A stretch of 64,000 nucleotides of DNA, taken from positions 62,001-126,000 of the forward strand of contig JACJYN010000005.1 of the NCBI GenBank assembly GCA_020636095.1. Direction: 5' to 3'. The position numbers and the translations under genes are program-made. Under the pieces are notes generated by a model that worked only from the letters and a program-made list of their open reading frames with translations, had not been told where the DNA came from and searched no databases. Positions 9,748 through 17,104 of the stretch are shown here, in pieces; within the stretch, counting starts at the first letter, position 1; the number at the start of each line of letters is the position of its first letter. This DNA comes from Lewinellaceae bacterium. Its GTDB lineage: Bacteria > Bacteroidota > Bacteroidia > Chitinophagales > Saprospiraceae.

Positions 9748-11186
9748 AAACACCTATCCTTACGCTGTGCCTGTTGTTGGGCGCAGCCATAGCATTTGCT
9801 CAGACTGCGGACCGCAACCAATATCCCAGTGCCGAAAGCCCCAAACCCCTTCAGTTGCCGGAAGTGCAGCGTTTTAAAATGGACAACGGGCTACCGGTAT
9901 ATCTGGTGGAACAACACGAGCTGCCATTGGTGCAGTTCAGCCTGGTGAGCCAGGCCGGCAGTATCTACGACCCGCCCGGGCAGTTGGGCCTGGCGGAGAT
10001 GGTAGCGGATATGATGGACGAAGGCGCGGGAGAACGAAATGCCCTGGAGCTGTCCGAAGAGATCGATTTCCTGGGTATTTCCCTGAGGGCTTATGCCAAT
10101 CGGGAACAATTAGGCCTGAGCCTGTTTACGCCTGCCTCCAAGCTGGAGGAGGCTTTGCCGCTCTTTGCCGATGTGCTGCTGCGCCCCCGGTTTGAAGAGG
10201 AAGAGCTCGCCCGAAAACGCACGGAAGCGCTGGTTGCCCTGGCCCAATCGCACGATGAGGCGCGGACAGCGGCTATGGAGGCTTTCAATCAGCTCATATA
10301 TGGGAAAGATCATCCTTATGGGCGCAGTGCGTCCGGAACGGAGGCCAGCCTGAAAAGCCTGACGGTGCAGCACCTGAAAGATTTTCACCGCGAATACCTG
10401 ACTCCCGCCAATTCTTTTATGGTGGTAGTGGGAGATATTGGCCGGGAGGCCCTGGAGCAGCGGCTTGGTAAAGCCCTGGCTGGCTGGAGCGGTGGCCAGC
10501 TCAAAACTCAAATGATCGCTCCGCCCTCTGAAAAGAAAGGTTTTACGATCTATCTGATCGATAAGCCGGGCGCCGCCCAATCGGTCCTGCGGTTTGGCCA
10601 TCCGGGAGTCAGCCGTAACACGCCGGACGAGTACCCTATTTCCGTGATGAACACCATCCTGGGGGCGTCTTTCACTTCCCGGCTCAACCAGAACATTCGT
10701 GAAGAACACGGCTATGCCTACGGAGCGGCGTCCTTTTTCTGGCAGCCTCGCTACCAGGGGTATTTTATAGCTTATGCGGATGTGCAATCGGATGTGACCG
10801 GGCCGGCTATTCAGGAGTTCCTCAAAGAGCTCAAGGGCATCCGGGAGGTATCGGAGGCGGATGTGGAAAAGGCGCGCAATTACCAGGCGCTGGGTTTTCC
10901 CGCCGAATTTCAGAATATAGAGTCCATCGCGGGCAACTTGTCGGATGTGATCTTTTACGGCTTGCCGGAAGATTACCTCAACCGCCATATCGGTAAATTA
11001 TTGGCTGTGACGAAAGAGGAGGTGGAAGCGGCGGCCCGGCAATATATTCATCCGGAAAATATGATCCTGGTCGTGGTTGGCGACCGCGAGCTGATTGCCG
11101 ATGAAGTGGAGGCGCTGGGGACGGTCAAATACCTGAGTATCGAAGAAGTATTGGGGGCGGTGCCGGTTATCGAGGAGAAAAAGTAG
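9744..11186 (+). CDS. M16 family peptidase-like protein, non-catalytic partner
   Basis: 480 residues with a signal peptide ending AAIAFA-Q. It keeps the M16 fold along its length (FKMDNGLPVYLVEQHELPLV near the start, HPYGRSASGTEASL in the middle, a C-terminal half with YPISVMNTILGASFTSRLN). Where the active partner has HxxEH this protein reads GLAEMVADMMDEG, so both zinc histidines are missing and it cannot be a zinc peptidase. Translation is coupled to the upstream gene by a 4-bp ATGA overlap. By analogy with other two-gene M16B systems it likely supplies the second half of the peptide-binding chamber. A strong terminator follows 18 bp after the stop. Confidence 0.92.
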   Translation: MKTPILTLCLLLGAAIAFAQTADRNQYPSAESPKPLQLPEVQRFKMDNGLPVYLVEQHELPLVQFSLVSQAGSIYDPPGQLGLAEMVADMMDEGAGERNALELSEEIDFLGISLRAYANREQLGLSLFTPASKLEEALPLFADVLLRPRFEEEELARKRTEALVALAQSHDEARTAAMEAFNQLIYGKDHPYGRSASGTEASLKSLTVQHLKDFHREYLTPANSFMVVVGDIGREALEQRLGKALAGWSGGQLKTQMIAPPSEKKGFTIYLIDKPGAAQSVLRFGHPGVSRNTPDEYPISVMNTILGASFTSRLNQNIREEHGYAYGAASFFWQPRYQGYFIAYADVQSDVTGPAIQEFLKELKGIREVSEADVEKARNYQALGFPAEFQNIESIAGNLSDVIFYGLPEDYLNRHIGKLLAVTKEEVEAAARQYIHPENMILVVVGDRELIADEVEALGTVKYLSIEEVLGAVPVIEEKK

Positions 11187-11203
11187 CATTCTGAAAAGGC
11201 CTC

Positions 11204-11245
11204 AAAAAACAGCCGCCCGAGCTATGCCCGGAGCGGCTGTTTTTT
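11204..11245. terminator. Bidirectional intrinsic terminator
   Basis: An AAAAAACAGCCGC arm pairs with GCGGCTGTTTTTT across a short loop, with an A-run before and a T-run after the stem. It therefore works in both directions, ending the M16 operon and the convergent monooxygenase-like gene whose stop is 20 bp away. Confidence 0.9.
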
Positions 11246-11264
11246 GAAGTGAAAATCCCTTTCT

Positions 11265-12908
11265 CTATCTAAACACCACTTTGCCGGTCCTTATCCTGCC
11301 ATCTTGCCCTTCCAGATGATAGAAGTACAGGCCAGCGGGCAGGCCATTGCGGCGAATAATGAAGTCGGGAGCAATCAGCCCACCCTGTTGCCACACCACT
11401 TTTCCGGTAGCGTCGTGCAAGCGCAGCTGCAATTGGCCTGCGGAAGCAGGCAGGGAGAAATTGATCTCATCCTGAGCCGGGTTGGGGTAAGCCCGCACGT
11501 CATTGACAGGCTGCGCTAACTCCCGGATGCCGGTCACAATTCCGACGGTATCTTCGGTGTACATAATGATCATGACCATCATCTCGTCGTCGGAGGTGGG
11601 CCCCCAGCTGACGGCCTGCGGGCCGTCGTTGACCCAGCTGGCTTCGTGGATCAGTCCATTGGCGGCATTGAAGGTGATGGGTTCCAGCGGAAGGAAGTAC
11701 CGCATGGGAATGTGCTGATAATCGAAGAAGGGCGAAACGCAGCCGGGAATCCCCTGGGAGCAGGCGGCGTCATAGATCAGGTCCCCTCTTTGGCCACCGG
11801 GCAGGCGCTTGAAGATTTTATAGCCGGTGCCGTATTTGTGGGTATGGCCCATCAACCCCCAGGTGTACACTTCACCGAGGTCAAAATTCAGGTGCTGGGT
11901 ATGGGTTACCGGCGCGCCGTTGTTGGGGATGGGGATGGTAAGGTTGGCGATCAGCTCCGTTTTCATTTCCTGGGCGGCGGTGCCGGCCGGTTGGGTGTAT
12001 ATGTTGATATAAGTTTCCGCCTGATAGACATTGGTGGAGGAGTAGTTGATGTAGTGGGAATTGAGGTCCAGCACCAGCTGTTTGTCCCAGCGGAAGGCGG
12101 TGCCCTGCGGTAGTTTCAGGTCGGTGGATTCCTGGACGGCAGCCACCAGCCCGATGTCGGAGTGGTTGGCGTTGAGGCGCAGGCCGGGAGGGATGTTGTT
12201 GCTGCCGCCCGGGTTGAAATCGTAGAGGATGAAGTGGTGGGAGTAAGTCCCGATCTGTATATCCACGCGGTTGACTTCCACATCGGCGGGCAGGTCCAGC
12301 TCGTATTTCTGATAGTACTCGATCTCGCCGCCGGGCTCTACGTAGAACGGCCCCATTTTGACCTGGAAGCCCTCACCGGCGGCGGGCGCCGGCGGCGGGC
12401 CGTCGGGAAAGGCCATCTGGGCGCTGCCGTTGTAGTAGGTTGCCAACCGCTCTTCGTCGGCCACCGTGCTATTGAGCGGCGCCGCATAGAGAATCCACTG
12501 GCGGATGAGCTCCTTTTCCACGTCCGTCAGCTGAGGCTGCCCGTAGGGCGGCATGGATTGATTCTCGCCGGCATCCAGGCCGAGAGTGGGCTCCAGCCCC
12601 TGGTTGACCTTGCGGAAGAGCAGGCTCTTGTCCACCCGCCCGGGGTAGAGGTATTTGTGGCCTTTGGCAGCGGACGCCTGGTTGGCGGGCGTGATGTTGA
12701 ACAGGTTGTTGCGCACTTTCCAGGCCCGGCTGGTTTCGGTTGTTCCTTCCTCCTGGAGATCGAGCCCTGCTTCCGGGCTGGCGTGGTCGTGACATTGCAC
12801 GCACTTTTCCTGGAAGATGCGGTATACCCGCAGAGTGGTGGAGGTGGTTTGAGCGCTGAGGGCCGTGGTCAGGAACAACAGCGCGATCAGAGGAGTAAAG
12901 GTTTTCAT
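11265..12908 (-). CDS. Secreted c-type cytochrome / copper type II monooxygenase-like protein with T9SS type A tail
   Basis: 547 residues. A signal peptide ends ALSA-Q. A haem-binding CVQCH sits near residues 36-40 in a domain like the planctomycete-type cytochrome c. The middle, from about 180 to 450, resembles the ascorbate-dependent monooxygenase (PHM/DBM) double jelly roll: SHHFILYDF, LDLNSHYIN and GHTHKYGTGY supply histidines, and the methionine-rich DDEMMVMIIMY lies where the copper-B methionine ligand is expected. The C-terminus (AYPNPAQDEINFSLP ... GKVVFR) is a T9SS type A sorting domain. It may perform an oxidative reaction on an extracellular organic substrate with the haem as electron carrier; the substrate is unknown. 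Confidence 0.8.
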   Translation of the reverse strand: MKTFTPLIALLFLTTALSAQTTSTTLRVYRIFQEKCVQCHDHASPEAGLDLQEEGTTETSRAWKVRNNLFNITPANQASAAKGHKYLYPGRVDKSLLFRKVNQGLEPTLGLDAGENQSMPPYGQPQLTDVEKELIRQWILYAAPLNSTVADEERLATYYNGSAQMAFPDGPPPAPAAGEGFQVKMGPFYVEPGGEIEYYQKYELDLPADVEVNRVDIQIGTYSHHFILYDFNPGGSNNIPPGLRLNANHSDIGLVAAVQESTDLKLPQGTAFRWDKQLVLDLNSHYINYSSTNVYQAETYINIYTQPAGTAAQEMKTELIANLTIPIPNNGAPVTHTQHLNFDLGEVYTWGLMGHTHKYGTGYKIFKRLPGGQRGDLIYDAACSQGIPGCVSPFFDYQHIPMRYFLPLEPITFNAANGLIHEASWVNDGPQAVSWGPTSDDEMMVMIIMYTEDTVGIVTGIRELAQPVNDVRAYPNPAQDEINFSLPASAGQLQLRLHDATGKVVWQQGGLIAPDFIIRRNGLPAGLYFYHLEGQDGRIRTGKVVFR

Positions 12909-12925
12909 TTAACAGAGTATTAAGG

Positions 12926-13264
12926 GTGATGGTTAATAATAGGCACAATATACAGATGTTTTTGGGAGGGAGCTACCCCTATGGGCGGGGTAAAGGTTGG
13001 CAGGTTGTGTCTGTCTATCCTGATGAAGGGACGCTGTACTGTACTCCGGATGGCCGGTTGGATGATAACAACTGCGATAATTACTCCGTCTACAACATTT
13101 ACATGTGGAAAGACGGGGCGCCTGAGCATTATTGCCCGGAAGATGGGACGTTCGAATATTCCACCCAGGTAGGGGGGATTTATGCAGGGCACCACCCTTG
13201 TATGTGTGGCGACAACCTGTATTCCGGCTTATCCTGGGACATGAAAAACTGTACACCGGATTAA
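12926..13264 (+). CDS. Small cysteine-rich hypothetical protein
   Basis: 112 residues, divergent from the monooxygenase-like gene with only 17 bp between starts. The sequence has natural-looking composition (GWQVVSVYPDEGTLYC, YNIYMWKDGAPEHYC, AGHHPCMCGDNLYSG), with six cysteines and many aromatic and acidic residues, but no signal peptide or membrane segment. I do not recognise the family. It could be a short genuine gene or the end of a larger secreted protein that lost its front; the start is uncertain. The frames on the opposite strand are less protein-like. Confidence 0.4.
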   Translation: MMVNNRHNIQMFLGGSYPYGRGKGWQVVSVYPDEGTLYCTPDGRLDDNNCDNYSVYNIYMWKDGAPEHYCPEDGTFEYSTQVGGIYAGHHPCMCGDNLYSGLSWDMKNCTPD

Positions 13265-13358
13265 CCGTTTCGGGGCCTTCGGCACGCTTTGCTCGGAATA
13301 ATTGGCCTCAACACATCCGCAGGGAGGCAGGAATGGGAGTTTTTTTTTAAAAAATTCA

Positions 13359-13381
13359 GCCTTCAAACATACGCTGAGTTG
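13359..13381. repeat. Solo copy of the end of the 24.5-kb palindromic element
   Basis: GCCTTCAAACATACGCTGAG plus TTG here matches, with two differences over 23 bases, the right end of the inverted-repeat element at 24542-24745. A third partial copy (CCTCCAAACATACTCT) is at 16754-16769. No matching left end is seen here, so this is a relic or an independent site. Together with the next element, it occupies most of the 13265-13593 gap. Confidence 0.5.
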
Positions 13382-13408
13382 GGCATTCAATGGTATTTTG
13401 GGCCACTA

Positions 13409-13571
13409 AGAGCGTGTAGGGGATTTACTTTTGATGTCGAAAATGAGCAGATTTTGGTTCTCAGGAAGCCATTTTTGAGCCGCATAGCATCGCTACGTGG
13501 CGAAAAAATGGCGAAATGAGGTTCAAAAGATGCACATTTGCAGGCCAAAGGGTAAATCCCCAACACGCTCT
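13409..13571. repeat. Palindromic intergenic element, copy A (163 bp)
   Basis: Outer arms AGAGCGTGTAGGGGATTTAC (13409-13428) and its complement at 13552-13571 match at 19 of 20 positions. A second nested pair, GCCATTTTTGAGCC and GGCGAAAAAATGGC, surrounds a centre reading GCATAGC-AT-CGCTACG. On the opposite strand that centre is CGTAGCGATGCTATGCG, close to the centre of the 25.6-kb copy (CGTAGCTGGGCTATGCG). It ends 22 bp before the PAP2 gene start, so its hairpin could affect expression there. Confidence 0.75.
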
Positions 13572-13593
13572 AAAACCAAGGGAGTATTGCAGT

Positions 13594-14223
13594 ATGGAAT
13601 TAGCGGCAAAAAATACCGATGGCCTCTGGAGAATTGCCTGGAAACGGCCCCGGTTCCGCGTGGCCACTTTTTTGTCTGTGCTTGTCCTTTTAATGAGCTG
13701 GATCGTCCTGCCCTCCTTTTTTCAGTTTCTGGAACAACGCCCGGGAGCGCTGCTGGATGATCCGGTGCTGCGGATACTGCCGGCCAAGGATTTTTCGGAG
13801 ATCATTTTTTTTCTGATCTATTTATCGCTCTTTTACGTCATTGCCAGGAGCTTTTTTTCCCCCGCTGTTTTTATCCGGTTCCTCTCTTCTTATGCCCTCG
13901 TAATACTGATGCGGGTGGTAACCTTGTATATCGTTCCGCTCGATCCTCCGGCGAACCTGATACTAATGCCGGACCCGTTGACGCCCTTCTTCTCCGGGGC
14001 GCAAGCCCTGACCCGGGACCTGTTCTTTTCCGGGCACACGGCCACCGCTTTCCTGGTTTTTTTATCCCTTACCGGGAAAGCGGAAAAGTTGGCGGCCCTG
14101 GCCCTTGTGATCGTGCTGGCTCTATTGCTGTTGTTTCAGCATATTCATTATACTATTGATGTCCTTGCTGCCATCCCCTTTGCCTATCTTTGCTACAGGA
14201 TCAGCAAGAAGATCGTTTCTTAA
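13594..14223 (+). CDS. PAP2-like membrane phosphatase/transferase of the sphingomyelin-synthase-like (PAP2_C) type
   Basis: About 209 residues from the ATG at 13594, preceded by AAGGGAG; the longer frame would run into the palindromic element. Five to six hydrophobic helices are visible. Signature motifs are RDLFFSGHTATAF (histidine at 148) and HIHYTIDVLAA, the His...His...Asp triad of the PAP2_C family that includes sphingomyelin synthases. Members cleave or transfer phospho-head groups on lipids in the membrane. The next gene, a GNAT-fold protein, starts 18 bp later and is surely co-transcribed. Bacteroidota often make sphingolipids, so a phosphosphingolipid head-group step is a reasonable guess, but a generic lipid phosphatase is not excluded. 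Confidence 0.75.
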   Translation: MELAAKNTDGLWRIAWKRPRFRVATFLSVLVLLMSWIVLPSFFQFLEQRPGALLDDPVLRILPAKDFSEIIFFLIYLSLFYVIARSFFSPAVFIRFLSSYALVILMRVVTLYIVPLDPPANLILMPDPLTPFFSGAQALTRDLFFSGHTATAFLVFLSLTGKAEKLAALALVIVLALLLLFQHIHYTIDVLAAIPFAYLCYRISKKIVS

Positions 14224-14241
14224 TCTGCAAACAGGAGCATC

Positions 14242-15366
14242 ATGTCTATCACAGTAAAGGAAGTTGCCGGCAAAAAAGAATTGAGGGCTTTCATCTATCT
14301 CCCGGCCCGCATCCATGCCCATCACGAGAATTGGCTGCCTCCGATCTACATGGATGAATGGGACTTTTTGAACCCCCGAAAGAACAAATCTTATGCCCAT
14401 TCCGACACGGTGCTTTACCTGGCCTATCGGGATGGCCAGCCGGTGGGCAGGATCATGGGCATCATCAACAAAAAATACAATAGCCTGCATCAGGAAAATA
14501 CAGCGCGGTTTACGCATTTCGATTGTTTTGAGGATGAAGAGGCGGCTTTCGCTTTACTCGATTCCATTGAACAATGGGGCAAACAAAAGGGCATGGAGGA
14601 GATCATCGGCCCTTTCGGGTTCTCGGAAAAGGACCCTCAGGGGTTTATGATCAAAGGCTTCGATGAATTACCTGTGATCGCCACAAGTTGTAATTTGCCC
14701 TATATGCCGATGTTCACAGAAAAAAAGGGGTACGGGAAAAAAATGGATTGCTTCGATTTTCTGATCGGCCTGAAAGAGGGCCTTCCTGCTCACTATGCCC
14801 GGATTTATGAGCGGATCAAACGAAATACGCGTTTTCAGCTTTTGGAATTTGAAAGCAGGAAAGAGCTCCGGCCATATATCGTTCCCGTATTTGAATTGGT
14901 CAATGAGGCCTACAAGGATATCTTTGGTTTCCAACCGCTGGATGATGGAGAAATCAAATTTATCGTGGATCGGTATTTGCCTTTACTAAACCCTCGTTAC
15001 GTCAAGATCGTGGCCGACGAAACGGGAAAAGTGATCGCCTTTTTTATCGGCGTACCCAACATGACCAAAGGCATACAGCGGGCAAAAGGGAAATTGTTCC
15101 CCTTCGGTTTTCTGCACATCATCGCCTCGGCCAAAAGAACCAGGCAGCTCGACCTGCTCCTGGGGGCGATCGACGGCCGTTACCGGGGAATGGGCTTAGA
15201 CATCCTGATGGCCTGGCCCATGATCCTTTGCGCCCAACAGGCCGGCATACAGACTCTGGAAACACATCTGGTCTCCGAAGACAATAAGCCGATGCTCGCC
15301 GAATACCAACGGATAAACGCCCGGATGCACAAGCAGTTCCGCATCTACGGGAAACGGATCAACTGA
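14242..15366 (+). CDS. GNAT-fold N-acyltransferase-like protein
   Basis: 374 residues with a good ribosome site (AGGAG, 7 bases before the ATG). It looks like two tandem GNAT-like halves: an N-terminal part with DTVLYLAYRDGQPVGRIMGI and a C-terminal part with VKIVADETGKVIAFFIGVPN and RYRGMGLDILMAWPMIL, where GRYRGMG stands in for the acyl-CoA-binding loop. No signal or membrane segments. It shares an operon with the PAP2_C gene. Known roles of GNAT proteins range from small-molecule acetylation to amide-bond formation in lipids; a bacterial ceramide-synthase-like role is an inference from the neighbour only. Confidence 0.7.
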   Translation: MSITVKEVAGKKELRAFIYLPARIHAHHENWLPPIYMDEWDFLNPRKNKSYAHSDTVLYLAYRDGQPVGRIMGIINKKYNSLHQENTARFTHFDCFEDEEAAFALLDSIEQWGKQKGMEEIIGPFGFSEKDPQGFMIKGFDELPVIATSCNLPYMPMFTEKKGYGKKMDCFDFLIGLKEGLPAHYARIYERIKRNTRFQLLEFESRKELRPYIVPVFELVNEAYKDIFGFQPLDDGEIKFIVDRYLPLLNPRYVKIVADETGKVIAFFIGVPNMTKGIQRAKGKLFPFGFLHIIASAKRTRQLDLLLGAIDGRYRGMGLDILMAWPMILCAQQAGIQTLETHLVSEDNKPMLAEYQRINARMHKQFRIYGKRIN

Positions 15367-15429
15367 CCGGGGCGGGGTTTGTGCGTTCCGCCTTCGTACT
15401 TCCGACTTCCCACTTTGTTTTCTACCAAC

Positions 15430-16650
15430 TCACCCCGCCGCCCCCGCCCGGAACCGCCGCCGCCCCAGCCGCCGCCGCCCCCGCCGCCGCCCCCCGCTGA
15501 ACCCGCCGCCGCCGCCGGAAGAGCGGACCTTTTGAGGGATCGTCTCGACCCTGACATCAATATAATTGCAGTTCTTACAAGCAAAGGTGATCTCCCGCTG
15601 TCCGCTGTGGGAATAGGTAGCGTTGCGCAGTATGCGCGAGCGTTGTTTGGAGTAGGTGAGGTAACGGCACTTGGGGCATTTGTCGTACTTGGCCCAGCGG
15701 CTGGCGTAGCGCAGGATGAGCACGTCATCCTGGTCGTCGGTCACCCAGACGTCGTAATCCACCGAGCCGAGTTCCTCTTCGGTGACCTGTCCTCTTTCCA
15801 GGAAGGCGTCGTCGGCCTGTTCATCCAGCTTGTGCATGAGCTTGCCGTTTACCTTGCTGTAACGGGGGTGGTCGCGCAGGCGCTGCAACAGCCATTTTAA
15901 ATAAAAATAGATAGCGATAAACGGGATGGGGAACAGGATGATAAAGATAATAGAATGAAGAGGGCGGATGGCCCGGTATCGGTCGTACAGCTCCTGTTTG
16001 CTGAACCGGGTGTAGAGCAGCCAGGCCAGTAAAAAGAGGAGGAAAATGGAGGTGGCGATGATGTACCAGCCCAGGGCGGCGGGCAGGTAAGGTACAGGGC
16101 GGAAGGGTTCATTGCCGCGTAACTCCGAACGGATTTCCTCCAGAGCGGCGGGATCTTCCAGGGTTTCCTTGATCCGGGCGGTGGCGGCGTAAAGGCCCTG
16201 TCCGTACTGCCCTTGCCGGAAATAGGGCGCCAAATCCTGCATGCCAATGCGGTAGCAGATCACATCGGGCAGCACGCCCTCCAGGCCGTAGCCGGTTTCA
16301 AACTCGGTACGCCGCTGGTCCATGACTGTGAAAATGAGCAGGCCGTTGTCTTTATCCGCCTGGCCGATACCCCAGTGCCGGAACAGGCGGGTGGCAAACT
16401 CCTTGGGATTGTCCTCTCCGATACTGTTGACCACCACGATGGCCACCTGGGCGGTGGCGTTGCGCTCCAACTCGGCGATGAGGGTATTGAGGCGCTCTAC
16501 ATCCCCTGTGGACAGGACCAGGTCGGGGTTGCTGACGTAACCGCCGCCGCTGCGCTTGGGGTCGGGCACGGTTTCGACGGTGTAGGCCGTTTGAGCCAGG
16601 GCGAGGCTGCCGGTCAGGAGGAACAGGAACAAGATCAGGAAGCGGTGCAT
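15430..16650 (-). CDS. TPM-domain (YgcG-like) membrane protein with apparent frameshift in its glycine-rich tail
   Basis: 406 residues as read. A signal peptide (ends SLALA-Q) is followed by a TPM domain at about 40-160 (AQVAIVVVNSIGEDNPKEFA, DNGLLIFTVMDQRRTEFETG), two membrane segments near 190-212 and 230-252, and a cysteine-pair zinc-ribbon-like part (CPKC ... CKNC, about 325-370). TPM proteins are linked to photosystem repair in plants and to envelope maintenance in bacteria; the bacterial role is poorly known. They usually end in a glycine/serine tail. Here the frame gives RRRGRRRLGRRR after SSGGGGGFSGG, while removing one G from the G6 run at 15490-15495 gives an uninterrupted GGGGWGGGGS tail, so one extra base is suspected. 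Confidence 0.8.
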   Translation of the reverse strand: MHRFLILFLFLLTGSLALAQTAYTVETVPDPKRSGGGYVSNPDLVLSTGDVERLNTLIAELERNATAQVAIVVVNSIGEDNPKEFATRLFRHWGIGQADKDNGLLIFTVMDQRRTEFETGYGLEGVLPDVICYRIGMQDLAPYFRQGQYGQGLYAATARIKETLEDPAALEEIRSELRGNEPFRPVPYLPAALGWYIIATSIFLLFLLAWLLYTRFSKQELYDRYRAIRPLHSIIFIILFPIPFIAIYFYLKWLLQRLRDHPRYSKVNGKLMHKLDEQADDAFLERGQVTEEELGSVDYDVWVTDDQDDVLILRYASRWAKYDKCPKCRYLTYSKQRSRILRNATYSHSGQREITFACKNCNYIDVRVETIPQKVRSSGGGGGFSGGRRRGRRRLGRRRFRAGAAG

Positions 16651-17104
16651 TATGGGGTGGCGGTTTTAGATGCTAAGATAGCTACCAGAATAGAAATATA
16701 GAGATATTATTGTAGGTATTCTTCCTACCGCCCTGAGGGAAACGCCTTTGACACCTCCAAACATACTCTCCAGTTTATAGTCTCACCCGGCCCAGCTGCC
16801 GACGGGAAAGCGATTTGACACGAAAAAATGGTTTCGTTGTCAGGATACAATGGTGATAGTTTTTACACAATCTGCTTTCCCCGCATTCAGGCAATCACCT
16901 GAATTTCTTTTGATACAATGATGGCCATTGCTGTAAAGGCCATTGCGGTTAGATTTGGGATTGGATTTTTCATAGGATTTGGTTTTATTGGCGTGACAAT
17001 AGTCGCTTGAACAGTAGTCATCCTTTATACAATAGGGTACTCAGGAAAGCCCTTCATCCTTTTGCTGGAGTTTCTTAAGCACTTCCCCATGCACAGTTAA
17101 TGCA
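16651..17104. other. Gene-free stretch
   Basis: About 450 bp between two minus-strand genes. It contains CCTCCAAACATACTCT at 16754-16769, a solo copy of the terminal repeat of the element at 24542-24745. A 28-codon minus-strand frame at 16887-16973 (MKNPIPNLTAMAFTAMAIIV...) is too short to call. No terminator, RNA gene or larger repeat was seen. Confidence 0.4.

Noticed and set aside
16887..16973. 28-codon minus-strand peptide MKNPIPNLTAMAFTAMAIIV...
   Set aside because: Too short, no conserved context or ribosome site that would set it apart from chance.
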